Origin: JAJRPT01 sp964465945
GTDB taxonomy: Bacteria > Bacteroidota > Ignavibacteria > Kapaibacteriales > UBA2268
Direction of reading: 5' to 3'
Assembly (NCBI GenBank): GCA_964465945.1
Contig: CAYXMM010000002.1
Span: forward strand, 1-64,000
Length of the DNA: 64,000 bases
Shown: positions 26,405-35,550 of the stretch, in pieces
How positions within the stretch are numbered: position 1 is the stretch's first letter
Layout of the letters: each line of letters opens with the position of its first letter
Position numbers and translations under genes: made by a program
The notes under the pieces: generated by a model
The model's input: the letters and a program-made list of their open reading frames with translations, nothing else
Database searches by the model: none
Told to the model about the DNA's origin: nothing

Positions 26405-27507
26405 TGAGAAAAATAATTTCCATATTTTTTATCTGTTTTTTAATTGCAAATGAGTTGTTTGCAGTTAGAATTAAAGATATTTCAGCAGTAGAAGGCGTAA
26501 CTGGTGTTCAAGTAATTGGATATGGTCTTGTTGTTGGATTGAACCAGACGGGTGATAATCAAATTACTTCATATACTAATCAATCTGTTGTCAATATGTT
26601 GAAACGCTTCGGCTTAACAACATTACAAAATAATAATAGAATGAGAAACGTAGCCGCTGTAATGGTTACCGCAACTATTCCGACTTTCTCAAAAGAAGGA
26701 CAGAAAATAGATGTTACTGTTTCTTCTATGGGGAATGCGACTTCGTTGCAAGGTGGAACTTTGCTTTTAACTCCATTAACTACAAGCACAGGCGAAATTC
26801 TTGGTAATGCACAAGGTCCTCTTACTGTTGGTGGATATGATTATAGAACTTTAGGAAGCCAAGTTAGTAAAAACTTCGTAACATCTGGGCGTGTTCCAAA
26901 TGGGCTAATATTAGGCAAATCTGTTCAAGGTGAATTAGTTGATGGTCAAAAAATTAGAATATCTTTAAGAGAGCCAGATTTCACAACTATAACAAGAGTA
27001 TCAACTCAAATACGAACATTACCAAATTTGAATAATAGTGTTAATGCGTTAGATGGAACAACCGTTGAAATTAATGTTCCTCAAGGTATGACAACAGGTA
27101 ATTTAATGTCTCTAATTTCTCAAATTGAGAATCTTGATGTTACTGTCGAGCCACAAGCAAGAGTAGTAATTAATGAACGAACAGGAACTATTGTCGTGGG
27201 TGGTAATGTTCAAATTCTTCCTGCTGTGATTTCGCATGGCGGGTTAGAGATTAACATTCAACGTCAAGTTGTTGTGCCTCAGCCAGCACCATTTACAATA
27301 ATTCCACCAAGAATTGCCGAAACTGCGACAATAGATGCAAAAGAGGAAGTTATTCCTGCATCACCTCTTGAAGTGGTGCAAGGTGCTACTGTTGATGATA
27401 TTGCTAATGCTTTAAATTTATTAGAAGTTAAACCAAGAGACCTAATCGCTATTTTTCAAGCATTGAAAGAAGCGGGTGTTTTACAAGGTGAATTAATTAT
27501 CCAATAA
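26404..27507 (+). CDS. flgI: Flagellar P-ring protein FlgI
   Basis: 367 residues, the usual length. Signal peptide MRKIISIFFICFLIANELFA, then VRIKDISAVEGVTGVQVIGYGLVVGLNQTGD, the family start. VNMLKRFG, VAAVMVTATIPTFSKEGQKIDVTVSSMGNATSLQGGTLLLTPL and RIVINERTGTIVVGG-type segments follow (here ARVVINERTGTIVVGGNVQ). It forms the P ring in the peptidoglycan layer around the rod. Start and flgH stop overlap (TAATG), which suggests translational coupling. Confidence 0.97.
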   Translation: MRKIISIFFICFLIANELFAVRIKDISAVEGVTGVQVIGYGLVVGLNQTGDNQITSYTNQSVVNMLKRFGLTTLQNNNRMRNVAAVMVTATIPTFSKEGQKIDVTVSSMGNATSLQGGTLLLTPLTTSTGEILGNAQGPLTVGGYDYRTLGSQVSKNFVTSGRVPNGLILGKSVQGELVDGQKIRISLREPDFTTITRVSTQIRTLPNLNNSVNALDGTTVEINVPQGMTTGNLMSLISQIENLDVTVEPQARVVINERTGTIVVGGNVQILPAVISHGGLEINIQRQVVVPQPAPFTIIPPRIAETATIDAKEEVIPASPLEVVQGATVDDIANALNLLEVKPRDLIAIFQALKEAGVLQGELIIQ

Positions 27508-27515
27508 GGTTGCTT

Positions 27516-28379
27516 ATGTCTATAGATATGATAAATACAGATAATTCCTTTCAAAATCAAAGTGCTATTCAAGAAGCAAGATTAGCTAAATTTGCTCGAT
27601 TAGCAAAAGAAGGCGAAATTGTTGGAAAAAGAGAAATGCCGAAAGCAGAGAAAGCAAGAATGGCGCAAGCTGCTCGTGGCTTTGAAGCAATGTTTTTGAA
27701 TATGCTTTTGAAAGAAATGAAAACTGGAATAAAGAATTTAGAAGGCGATAAGGAAAATCTTGCAACATTCGGAGCAGAGACTCTTGAGGGCTACAATGAT
27801 ATGCAATTTGCTGATGAAATGTCAAAAGTTGGGAAAGGAATGGGAATTGCAGAAATGATTTATAAGCAATTAACTAATGGCGATGACCTACAAGCAATAA
27901 CTAAATTTGATGCTACTACTTATGACTTCAAAAGCGAGTTTAACAACGCAATAAATTCTGAAAATATTGGTGGAAATTTTCAAGATAGATTAAAAAATAG
28001 AATCTCGCAATATGATGATGTGATAATGAATGCTTCAAAAGAATTTGGAATTGACCCTAAATTAATCAAGGCAGTTATTGCTGCTGAAAGTGCTGGAAAA
28101 GAAAATGCTGTTTCAACTGCTGGTGCAAAAGGATTAATGCAAATTATGGATTCAACTGCTGGTGAGTTAGGAATTGAAAATGTATTTAACCCAAGTGAAA
28201 ATATATATGGTGGAGCAAAATATTTGAAAAGTATGATTGATAGATTTGGAGATACTGATTTAGGGCTTGCTGCTTATAACGCAGGAGCTTCTAATGTGGA
28301 TAAATATGGTGGAATACCTCCATTCCCAGAAACGCAGTCTTACGTTGGGAAAGTTAAAAAATACTTAGAACTATTTTAA
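27516..28379 (+). CDS. flgJ: FlgJ-type rod cap fused to a lytic transglycosylase
   Basis: 287 residues. Residues about 45-125 (KARMAQAARGFEAMFLNMLLKEMKTG...MQFADEMSKVGKGMGIAEMIYKQL) form the rod-binding domain of FlgJ. Residues about 165-287 form an SLT/GH23 transglycosylase domain: ASKEFGIDPKLIKAVIAAESAGKENAVSTAGAKGLMQIM with the catalytic Glu in AAESAG, and GLAAYNAGASNVDKYGG. In gamma-proteobacterial FlgJ the second domain is a GH73 glucosaminidase, so the enzyme type differs. There is no signal peptide, as expected for export by the flagellar system. ATG at 27516 has an AAGG site. Confidence 0.92.
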   Translation: MSIDMINTDNSFQNQSAIQEARLAKFARLAKEGEIVGKREMPKAEKARMAQAARGFEAMFLNMLLKEMKTGIKNLEGDKENLATFGAETLEGYNDMQFADEMSKVGKGMGIAEMIYKQLTNGDDLQAITKFDATTYDFKSEFNNAINSENIGGNFQDRLKNRISQYDDVIMNASKEFGIDPKLIKAVIAAESAGKENAVSTAGAKGLMQIMDSTAGELGIENVFNPSENIYGGAKYLKSMIDRFGDTDLGLAAYNAGASNVDKYGGIPPFPETQSYVGKVKKYLELF

Positions 28380-28396
28380 GTTTATAAAGGTAGATT

Positions 28397-28834
28397 ATGT
28401 TAAAAGAATTTTTAGAATTATTACAAAAAGAAAAGCAAATCTTGACTGAGTTAGTTTCAATAACAGAGAAACAGAATCATGCTTTAATTGAGTATAAAAC
28501 TACTTTAATCCCTGAAATTGTATCAAAACAAGACATCTTACTTGCTCAATTATCAAAACTTGAAAATGAAAGAATTAAAATGTTTATGGATAATTTCAAA
28601 ATATCCAGAGCAGATGCAATTAGGTTAAAATTATCTTTTATCGAAAGTAAGTTAAAAGGTGAAAAAGCCGAACTTGTGAAAAATTTAAGAATGACTATCG
28701 CAAGATTAAACGAAAGATTAGTGAAATTGAATAATGAGAATAAAATTCTCGCTAACAGAGGTAAACAAAGCATTAATAATATTATTAGAACATTGAATCA
28801 AAATAACAACGCAGTTTTCAATGTAAGAATTTAA
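28397..28834 (+). CDS. flgN: FlgN-like flagellar export chaperone
   Basis: 145 residues, almost entirely alpha helical. LKEFLELLQKEKQILTELVSITEKQNHALIEYKT, LLAQLSKLENERIKMFM and LRMTIARLNERLVKLNNENKILANRGKQSINNII follow the FlgN pattern of a long helical hairpin. FlgN binds FlgK and FlgL in the cytoplasm and delivers them to the export gate. Position upstream of flgK and flgL fits this. Sequence identity in this family is low, so the call leans on pattern and context. Confidence 0.82.
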   Translation: MLKEFLELLQKEKQILTELVSITEKQNHALIEYKTTLIPEIVSKQDILLAQLSKLENERIKMFMDNFKISRADAIRLKLSFIESKLKGEKAELVKNLRMTIARLNERLVKLNNENKILANRGKQSINNIIRTLNQNNNAVFNVRI

Positions 28835-28877
28835 GTAATGGATTATTTTAGTTTGCAAGGACGCAACTATTTTTCCC

Positions 28878-28900
28878 GCCGAGCCAATTTTTGGCTCGGC
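28878..28900 (+). promoter_or_regulatory. GC-rich hairpin between flgN and the next flagellar orf
   Basis: GCCGAGCCA pairs perfectly with TGGCTCGGC around a 5-nt loop. No T run follows, so it is not a standard terminator. It lies 24 bp upstream of a start codon and may set mRNA stability or translation within the operon. Confidence 0.5.
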
Positions 28901-28923
28901 AACTTAAACCAAAAAGGTGTAAT

Positions 28924-29247
28924 ATGGAACAAAGTTTAGATAACATAGCGAATGAGCTCGCAAAAGAGATTATACAATATTCTGTAAATCTCCCAGAAAA
29001 TGATGCTCTTAACTTAAAGAAAAAGTTAAGTTTGAGTGCAAGATTATTGCCATCGTCAATCAGAACTTTTAATCAAAAAAAGGAAAGAATTGATAAAATG
29101 AAATCCTTGATTGTAGCAAGCTCAAACTTGTCAGATTGTAAAGAAATTTTAGAAATTTCTCAAAGATTAAAATATGGTAATGTAGATAATATTACTGAAA
29201 AAATAAACAATTTAGACAAATATTTGTCTAAAAATGTTTTCTTTTAA
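28924..29247 (+). CDS. Small helical protein of unknown function in the flagellar operon
   Basis: 107 residues from the ATG at 28924, preceded by AAGGTGTAAT; the frame could start at 28891 but that lies within the hairpin. The protein is helical (LDNIANELAKEIIQYSVNLPENDALNLKKKLSLSARLLPSSI). This stretch resembles the four-helix-bundle (23S rRNA intervening-sequence) family, though weakly. It is not FlgM-like in its C-terminal half. It sits between flgN and flgK, so a flagellar role such as chaperone or regulator is possible. Confidence 0.65.
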   Translation: MEQSLDNIANELAKEIIQYSVNLPENDALNLKKKLSLSARLLPSSIRTFNQKKERIDKMKSLIVASSNLSDCKEILEISQRLKYGNVDNITEKINNLDKYLSKNVFF

Positions 29248-29262
29248 AAAAAAGTATAAAGC

Positions 29263-30699
29263 ATGTCATTAAACTCTTTAGAAATAGGTAGAAAAGCCCT
29301 TTTAGCTCAGAGAATGGGTCTTGATATTACAAGTAATAACATTGCCAATGTTAATACTGATGGATATTCCCGTCGCGATGCTCAATTTGTCCAGTCTGAC
29401 CCAATTTACCAAAATGGTAATTTCCAGGGAACAGGGGCATTAATGGGAAAACTACGTAATTTTAGAGAAGAATTTTTCGATAGAGAAGTAAGAAATACTT
29501 TAGCGCGAAAATATTCTCTTGAAAACGACGATAAAATTCTTGAAAGAGTTGAAACAATACTTGCCGAGCCAACCGATAGCAATATTAATGATAGCGTTAC
29601 TGACTTCTTCAAATCATTCGATGAACTTGCTTTAAAACCAGAAAATGTTGGTCTAAGAGAGGCAGTTCTTGAAAAAGCTAATACTTTCGTAGATAAATTT
29701 AATTATCTATCTCAACAACTTTCTGATGCTAGAAAAGAAGTCGGGCGAGACATTTACTCTATGACAGATGAAGCCAATAGAATAATTACTGAAATAGCAT
29801 CACTCAATGAGTCTTTTAGTTCTAATAAATCAATGGCTTATGAACAAGCCCATACTATGATTGATAAAAGAGAAAAATTACTTGAAGACCTATCTCAAAT
29901 TACAAATGTGAATGTTACTGAAAATGATGATGGAACTGTTAATGCCTATATAAATGGTATTAATGTTGTAACTAAACACGTTCCAAGCATTTTGAAAGTT
30001 CAAGAAACTGTCTCAAATTCTGGGGAATTGACATATAAATTAACAAAAGTTGATAAAAAGGGTAATTTCTTAAATTACATTACTCCAACAACTGGGAAAA
30101 TGGCATCTGCATTACAACATTTCAATGTTACTCTTGATGGACGTGAATCATCAAGTCAATTTTCTGCTTTTAAACGGCTTAATGATTATGCGACTGCAAT
30201 AGTAAATAATGTCAATAACTTAACTAAAACTGGCTTTGGACTTGACGATACTAATCCAACCTCACCTGCAAGAAATTTCTTTGAAATAGGAGACACAAAC
30301 AATTCATCTTTTTCAATAAAATTATCAGATGATGTGAAAAATAACCCAAGAGGTATTCCTCTTAGTTCCGCTGTGAATGAACCTGGAAACTCTGATGTAG
30401 CGAGGTCTATTGCCAGATTAACAGAAAAAAAAGACTTCATTGGAAATGAATCTTACGATGAATACTATGCTGCATTTGTTGGAAAAGTTGGAGCAACAAG
30501 ACAAGATACTATTAAATTACATGACAATGTAAATGTGGTTTCCGAGCAACTTGAAAATCAGAGACAATCTATTATTGGTGTTAATCTTGACGAAGAGGCA
30601 GTTAATTTAATAAAATTTCAACAGGCATTTCAAGCAGCATCAAGAATTGTTAGCTCAACAAATGAAATGCTTACAACTATTGTAAATTTAGGTAGATAA
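29263..30699 (+). CDS. flgK: Flagellar hook-associated protein 1, FlgK
   Basis: 478 residues. N terminus SLNSLEIGRKALLAQRMGLDITSNNIANVNTDGYSRRDA, then DREVRNTLARKYSLENDDKILERVETILAEPTDSNINDSVTDFFKSFDELALKPENVGLREAVL, typical of FlgK. The C terminus NLDEEAVNLIKFQQAFQAASRIVSSTNEMLTTIVNLGR closes the D0 domain. It forms the first hook-filament junction layer. It is short for FlgK (often about 550), so the surface D2/D3 part is reduced. flgL starts 2 bp after its stop. Confidence 0.96.
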   Translation: MSLNSLEIGRKALLAQRMGLDITSNNIANVNTDGYSRRDAQFVQSDPIYQNGNFQGTGALMGKLRNFREEFFDREVRNTLARKYSLENDDKILERVETILAEPTDSNINDSVTDFFKSFDELALKPENVGLREAVLEKANTFVDKFNYLSQQLSDARKEVGRDIYSMTDEANRIITEIASLNESFSSNKSMAYEQAHTMIDKREKLLEDLSQITNVNVTENDDGTVNAYINGINVVTKHVPSILKVQETVSNSGELTYKLTKVDKKGNFLNYITPTTGKMASALQHFNVTLDGRESSSQFSAFKRLNDYATAIVNNVNNLTKTGFGLDDTNPTSPARNFFEIGDTNNSSFSIKLSDDVKNNPRGIPLSSAVNEPGNSDVARSIARLTEKKDFIGNESYDEYYAAFVGKVGATRQDTIKLHDNVNVVSEQLENQRQSIIGVNLDEEAVNLIKFQQAFQAASRIVSSTNEMLTTIVNLGR

Positions 30700-30701
30700 T
30701 T

Positions 30702-31691
30702 ATGAGAGTAAGTAGCAATAATCAATATATCGGATTTACAAGAACAATCAATCAAATCCAACTTGAACGTGATAAAGCGCAAACACGTGTAAGTACTGGT
30801 AAGGATATAATTAATTTATCTGATAGCCCTGAAAAAGTAGTTGATATTAAACTTTTCGATAAGAAAATTACTCAAAATGAAAATTATGTGAATGTACTAA
30901 ATTTAACTCACTCAGAACTTTTAGCCACAGATGAATCACTATCTCGCATTGGAGATATAGTCCAAACCGCAAGAGATGAAGCAATTGATTCAACAAATGA
31001 GCAGTCAGAAGCATTGCAAGTTATTGGAGGAAATTTCCGAGGATATTTAGATGATTTAGTTCGTGAGGCAAATGCTGACTATAACGGACATTTTCTTTAT
31101 AGTGGGACAAAAACTACTATTAATTCAATTAAAAATGACTTCCCTGAATCAACAGGTAACCCTTTCCAAGTTATTCAAGGTGAGAAAACAAAAGAGAACC
31201 CTTCTGGACTTAGAGTTGAATTTCGTGGAAATAATAAAGATAGAATTATTAATAAAGACCAGAAAAACGACCAAGTAATTAACCAAAAACAAGAAGAAAT
31301 TTTCGGTGCAAATAATGAACTATTTAACTTAATTATTGATATGCACAATGTTTTAGCTTACAATAACGATGGAGAAGTAAGAAACGACACAGACAATTTC
31401 AATTCTAATGATATGAAAGAAATTGATAGAATCCAAAAAGGATTGGCTGACTATTATGATGATATTAATAGAATTGCTGGACGAAATGGGACTTATATCA
31501 ATAGAATTGAGGGCTTAACTAATCAAATCACTGATGAAACTATTCGCTTGAAAGACTATCGCTCTGTTCAAGAGGATACTGATATGGCTGATGCTATATT
31601 AAATCTTACTCGCCAAGAAAATGCTCTTAATTATGCACTTCAAGTTGGAGCAAGAATCAACCAAGTCTCACTTTTTGACTTTCTAACTTAA
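30702..31691 (+). CDS. flgL: Flagellar hook-associated protein 3, FlgL
   Basis: 329 residues. N terminus MRVSSNNQYIGFTRTINQIQLERDKAQTRVSTGKDIINLSDSPEKVVDIKLFDKKI and C terminus ADAILNLTRQENALNYALQVGARINQVSLFDFL are flagellin-like coiled-coil ends of FlgL. It forms the second junction layer onto which flagellin polymerises. It is the last gene of the block; flagellin and cap genes are not in the window. Confidence 0.94.
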   Translation: MRVSSNNQYIGFTRTINQIQLERDKAQTRVSTGKDIINLSDSPEKVVDIKLFDKKITQNENYVNVLNLTHSELLATDESLSRIGDIVQTARDEAIDSTNEQSEALQVIGGNFRGYLDDLVREANADYNGHFLYSGTKTTINSIKNDFPESTGNPFQVIQGEKTKENPSGLRVEFRGNNKDRIINKDQKNDQVINQKQEEIFGANNELFNLIIDMHNVLAYNNDGEVRNDTDNFNSNDMKEIDRIQKGLADYYDDINRIAGRNGTYINRIEGLTNQITDETIRLKDYRSVQEDTDMADAILNLTRQENALNYALQVGARINQVSLFDFLT

Positions 31692-31747
31692 TAAAAAAAA
31701 TAATTGTTGTTTTTTTGTAACGAATTAATTTTAAAGTGTAATTTAAT

Positions 31748-31769
31748 GTAAATTGTTGCAACAATTAAC
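31748..31769. promoter_or_regulatory. Palindrome, candidate operator upstream of the large T9SS gene
   Basis: AATTGTTGCAACAATT (31751-31766) is a perfect 16-bp palindrome; the flanks extend it to 22 bp with one mismatched pair. It lies 36 bp before the start codon at 31805. No T run follows, so an operator is more likely than a terminator. Confidence 0.5.
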
Positions 31770-31792
31770 TAATTAATAATTCCAAAACAAAC

Positions 31793-31798
31793 AGGAGG
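31793..31798 (+). promoter_or_regulatory. Perfect Shine-Dalgarno site AGGAGG
   Basis: AGGAGG is placed 6 nt before the ATG at 31805. It shows that this lineage uses classical ribosome sites and fixes the start. Confidence 0.8.
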
Positions 31799-31804
31799 TG
31801 TATT

Positions 31805-34696
31805 ATGATAAGAAATATTAAACGCAATAGTATTTTCATCTTATCAATATTTATAATGTCATTTCATTTTGCTTTTTCAAAAGATGACATTATTAAAGAA
31901 AACTTTCAACTAAGTGCAATTTATAACAACGATTCAATAAATTTATCACTTGGTTGGTATTTAGATAGAAATGATATAGAAGAAGCAATAGTATATATCA
32001 AACAGGGCAAGCCAAGTAATACTATTAAGTTGGAAGATTTTCAATTTAAGCAAGATATTACAAATAATATTGCCGATACTCTATATTCTGACAGAAACGG
32101 ATTGAAAGTTTATGGTTTTTCTGCTCACGTTGAATATGAAATGAAAGAAGAAATTGAAACCGTTGTTTTAAAAATAAAATTTAAAAATGGTGTTTATTAT
32201 CTTTCATATCCATCATATTTAAAACGAGCTATCGACGACCCAAATAAATCATTTGTTTATTTTACTAATTTCGCACCAATTGACACATTAATTGCAAAAA
32301 ACTCAGAGTTAAACCATGACTTTGATGCAGTTGCAAATAATAAAAATGTTGAGATAAAATATAAAATAATAGAAGCGTTAACTGATGTAAATTATGATAT
32401 TTCTGGATTATATTCTATAGACGAAAAAACTGGAAAATTTCAATTCAAATCTGAATATGAAGGAAGATATTCTTTTACAATACAAGCGTATTTTCAAGCT
32501 AATGGAGCAATTTATTCTAATAATCAAGTTATTGGATTTAGAGTTGATAAATGTGAAGTATTACCAATAGTTGTTGTGAAATTAGTTAACCAAGATAATC
32601 AACCTGTAGCTAATTCAGATTTGTTTTTATTCACTATACCAATGAACAGTCATAAAGATAATATGTTTACTGGAGTTACTGATGAGAATGGAGTTGCTAA
32701 ATTTTATGTTTCAACTGGCTCGTATTATCTGCAATATTATAGTAGAAATGGAATATCAGCAGAGCAATATTATAACAATGCTTTCCGATTTGAAGATGCA
32801 GAAACTATTGCCGTAAGTGAATGTCAAAGTGTAAAAGAAATTGTATTTAAAGTTAGAACAAACCTTGATTCAAATAATCTTTTTGCATTGAAATTCACTA
32901 AATTACCACCAATGAAACAAGGTGAAAAATATAAAATTGGAACTGAAATTAAGTTTTCAATTAAAGCAGAATTAGGAAGTAAAGAAAATGCTAAAATTAG
33001 ATACTCTATTCAAGGTTCTGATGAAAATATGAAAATAGATTCTGAAACAGGTGAATTTTCTTGGACTCCAAACAAAGCAGGTGAGTTCTTTGCTACTTTT
33101 GTAGCACAAGGTATTGACGATGACTATACTTATCCTATATATTTCACTCAATCATTTTTTGTAAGTAGTTGTGAAAATCCTGCTACTTTAAATGTAAGTT
33201 TTGTTACAAAAGATGGCAAACCAGTAATTAATGATTTTCATGGAGTTGCAAGATTGTTTAAATTAGCTACCTCTGACCCAAATCAAAATGACAGCTTATA
33301 TATGAGAATTAAAACTTCTGATGAGGTCAAAATTGAGCAATCATTTGCTCAATTCAAATTAGATGAAGGTGAATATGTTCTTGTAGTTAATAGTGGTAAT
33401 AATTTCTTTTGGTACGAAAATGCAAGAGATTTAAAAGAAGCAACTATTATTAAAGTTGCTTGTGGTGAAGTGAAAAATATTACTATGATTTTAGATGAGC
33501 ATAATTTAGATGAAACCGTCAATGTGTCTGGATATTGCTTAACTAAAAATGGGCAAGTAATTAAATCTAAAATTGTTTTTGAAGGTGATTTATTTAATAA
33601 CAATGGGCTTAAAAAACACTTTGTAACTCATATAGAAAATAACGATAATGGTTTCTATTCCGTTGAGTTACCTAAAGGATTTCAATTTATTGCTTATGCA
33701 ATGAACGGAAATTCAAATGCTCCATTATACTACAATCAAACTTATAATAGATTTGATGCAACTTATATCTATACAAAAGAAGATTTAAGAGACATTAATT
33801 TCATATTTGAAGACCATAAACAAGATTCTTCGCACACTAAGAATTTTGCAAAAGTTTCAGGTAATGTTATTTCTACAAGCAATCAATTAGTAACTAACTC
33901 TTTTGTTGTTGCTTTACGAGTTGATAAAAATAGAAATCCAAACACAAACACAGGATTAACTTACTTGGCAAATGACGGAAGTTTTGAATTTAACTTAGAA
34001 ATGGGAACTTATGTTTTCTTAGCTATTCCTCAATCTAATTTATTTATTCCTGGTTTCTATGTTGAAAATGCAATCGCTTCTATGAAATGGGAAGATGCAA
34101 CTATTGTTAACTTGTTCAATGTAAACAACAAACAAATAACAATAACTTTACAAGACTTAGAGAAAAAACCAGGTATTGCAAGATTAAATGGCGAAGTTAC
34201 ATCTTTTGATTCAAAAGCCAATATTGACAATGCAAACATTTTATTGCTTGATGAAGATACTGCAATTGAATATACTTCAACAAATTATGATGGAGTTTTC
34301 GACTTCCCAAATGTTGCAGATGGAGAATATAAACTTGTAGTTAATAAAATGGGTTATCAAAGCTACGAATCTTATGTTTCATTAGATAAAGAAAATCCTT
34401 TAAGTGTAAATATTGAATTAGAACCAGTTTCAGCTGTAAGTAGCGTTGAAATTGACAACGATATTGTAATTAATGTCTATCCAAATCCAAGCATTGGCTT
34501 AATTAAAGTACAAAATTTATCTAATGAGGATTTTGATAAATATGAAGTTCTTGATTTGAGTGGAGCATTAATTTATTCAAGTTCTTTCCAAAATGGAATG
34601 CAAGTTGATGTAAGTAATTTAGTAAGTGGCAAGTATTTTATTAAACTATCAAATAATAAAACTTCTACTTTAAATTCGTTTACAATTTCAAAATAA
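31805..34696 (+). CDS. Large T9SS-secreted multidomain surface protein
   Basis: 963 residues with a signal peptide (ISIFILSIFIMSFHFAFS-type, residues 8-26). Two cadherin-like/Ig repeats (DTLIAKNSELNHDFDAVANN; FSWTPNKAGEFFATFVAQG) alternate with carboxypeptidase-regulatory-like units (LPIVVVKLVNQDNQPVANSDLFLF; ATLNVSFVTKDGKPVINDF; ARLNGEVTSFDSKANIDNANILLLDED). The C terminus holds VYPNPSIGLIKVQ and GKYFIKLSNNKTSTLNSFTISK, a T9SS sorting domain. No enzyme motif is seen; adhesion or surface-layer roles fit. It has its own strong ribosome site and is followed by a terminator, so it is monocistronic. Confidence 0.85.
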   Translation: MIRNIKRNSIFILSIFIMSFHFAFSKDDIIKENFQLSAIYNNDSINLSLGWYLDRNDIEEAIVYIKQGKPSNTIKLEDFQFKQDITNNIADTLYSDRNGLKVYGFSAHVEYEMKEEIETVVLKIKFKNGVYYLSYPSYLKRAIDDPNKSFVYFTNFAPIDTLIAKNSELNHDFDAVANNKNVEIKYKIIEALTDVNYDISGLYSIDEKTGKFQFKSEYEGRYSFTIQAYFQANGAIYSNNQVIGFRVDKCEVLPIVVVKLVNQDNQPVANSDLFLFTIPMNSHKDNMFTGVTDENGVAKFYVSTGSYYLQYYSRNGISAEQYYNNAFRFEDAETIAVSECQSVKEIVFKVRTNLDSNNLFALKFTKLPPMKQGEKYKIGTEIKFSIKAELGSKENAKIRYSIQGSDENMKIDSETGEFSWTPNKAGEFFATFVAQGIDDDYTYPIYFTQSFFVSSCENPATLNVSFVTKDGKPVINDFHGVARLFKLATSDPNQNDSLYMRIKTSDEVKIEQSFAQFKLDEGEYVLVVNSGNNFFWYENARDLKEATIIKVACGEVKNITMILDEHNLDETVNVSGYCLTKNGQVIKSKIVFEGDLFNNNGLKKHFVTHIENNDNGFYSVELPKGFQFIAYAMNGNSNAPLYYNQTYNRFDATYIYTKEDLRDINFIFEDHKQDSSHTKNFAKVSGNVISTSNQLVTNSFVVALRVDKNRNPNTNTGLTYLANDGSFEFNLEMGTYVFLAIPQSNLFIPGFYVENAIASMKWEDATIVNLFNVNNKQITITLQDLEKKPGIARLNGEVTSFDSKANIDNANILLLDEDTAIEYTSTNYDGVFDFPNVADGEYKLVVNKMGYQSYESYVSLDKENPLSVNIELEPVSAVSSVEIDNDIVINVYPNPSIGLIKVQNLSNEDFDKYEVLDLSGALIYSSSFQNGMQVDVSNLVSGKYFIKLSNNKTSTLNSFTISK

Positions 34697-34716
34697 AAAC
34701 TAATTTAGTTTTAGAA

Positions 34717-34748
34717 AAAGAGACCAGTTTTTATGCTGGTCTTTTTTA
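34717..34748 (+). terminator. Rho-independent terminator after the large T9SS gene
   Basis: AAGAGACCAG and CTGGTCTTTTTT form the stem and T run around an 8-nt loop. Confidence 0.88.
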
Positions 34749-34782
34749 TTTTTGTATAAATTTTAATACATATACAAATTAA

Positions 34783-35529
34783 ATGATACATATAGAATCA
34801 ATATTGTCATCAGACTTTAACGAACAAAATTATAATTTTGAAAATTCTTACATTGTCATGATAGACGTGCTTAGGGCAAGTTCTGTAATAATTACTGCAT
34901 TACAAAATGGTGCAAAGAATATCTATCCAGTTAAAACTATTGATGAAGCATGGGCTTTGAAAGAGGCAAATCCAAACTTCTTAATTACAGGAGAAAGAAA
35001 CTCTATTAAAATTGATGGTTTTGATTTAGGAAATTCTCCTTATGAATACGAAACAAGTTTAGTAAAAAATAAAAATATTATTTTCACTTCAACCAACGGT
35101 GCAAAAATTTTTAGCGTTGGAACTACTGCAAATAAAAGAGTTATAGCATCGTTTATTAATTATGAAATTGTTTTAAAAGATATTTCTTCTTATATTGAGA
35201 CCGAAAATTTGAATAAAAGAAAAATTAATTTATTTTTTATTTCTGCTGGGACTTATGGCAAATATTCAAGAGAAGATTCTTTGCTCGCAGGAAAATTTAT
35301 AAATGAAATTTCTAATCTCAATATTAATATAGAATTAAGTGATAGTAGCGAGTTAATTCGTTCTAATTTCTTGCAAAATGAAGCAAATTTATCTGATTAC
35401 TTAAAATCAAGTAAGCATGCTAAATATTTGAGAGAACTTTCACTTTCCAAAGATGTTGAGTATTGCATTTCAAACAAAAATATAAATGTTCTACCTGTTA
35501 TTTATCCAAATAATGTAATAGGTCTTTAA
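34783..35529 (+). CDS. comB: 2-phosphosulfolactate phosphatase-like protein ComB
   Basis: 248 residues. Signature segments are YIVMIDVLRASSVIITALQNGAKNI, ITGERNSIKIDGFDLGNSPYEYE, and IIFTSTNGAKIF, all typical of ComB. In methanogens ComB makes sulfolactate for coenzyme M; in many bacteria the family occurs without the rest of that route and its role is unclear. No ComA or ComC gene is in the window. It lies 21 bp before ftsK. Confidence 0.9.
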   Translation: MIHIESILSSDFNEQNYNFENSYIVMIDVLRASSVIITALQNGAKNIYPVKTIDEAWALKEANPNFLITGERNSIKIDGFDLGNSPYEYETSLVKNKNIIFTSTNGAKIFSVGTTANKRVIASFINYEIVLKDISSYIETENLNKRKINLFFISAGTYGKYSREDSLLAGKFINEISNLNINIELSDSSELIRSNFLQNEANLSDYLKSSKHAKYLRELSLSKDVEYCISNKNINVLPVIYPNNVIGL

Positions 35530-35550
35530 ATTGAATTATCTGGGGGGATA

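Noticed and set aside
34747..34754. TATTTTTG as a promoter element for comB
   Set aside because: It overlaps the T run of the preceding terminator and has no matching -33 element.
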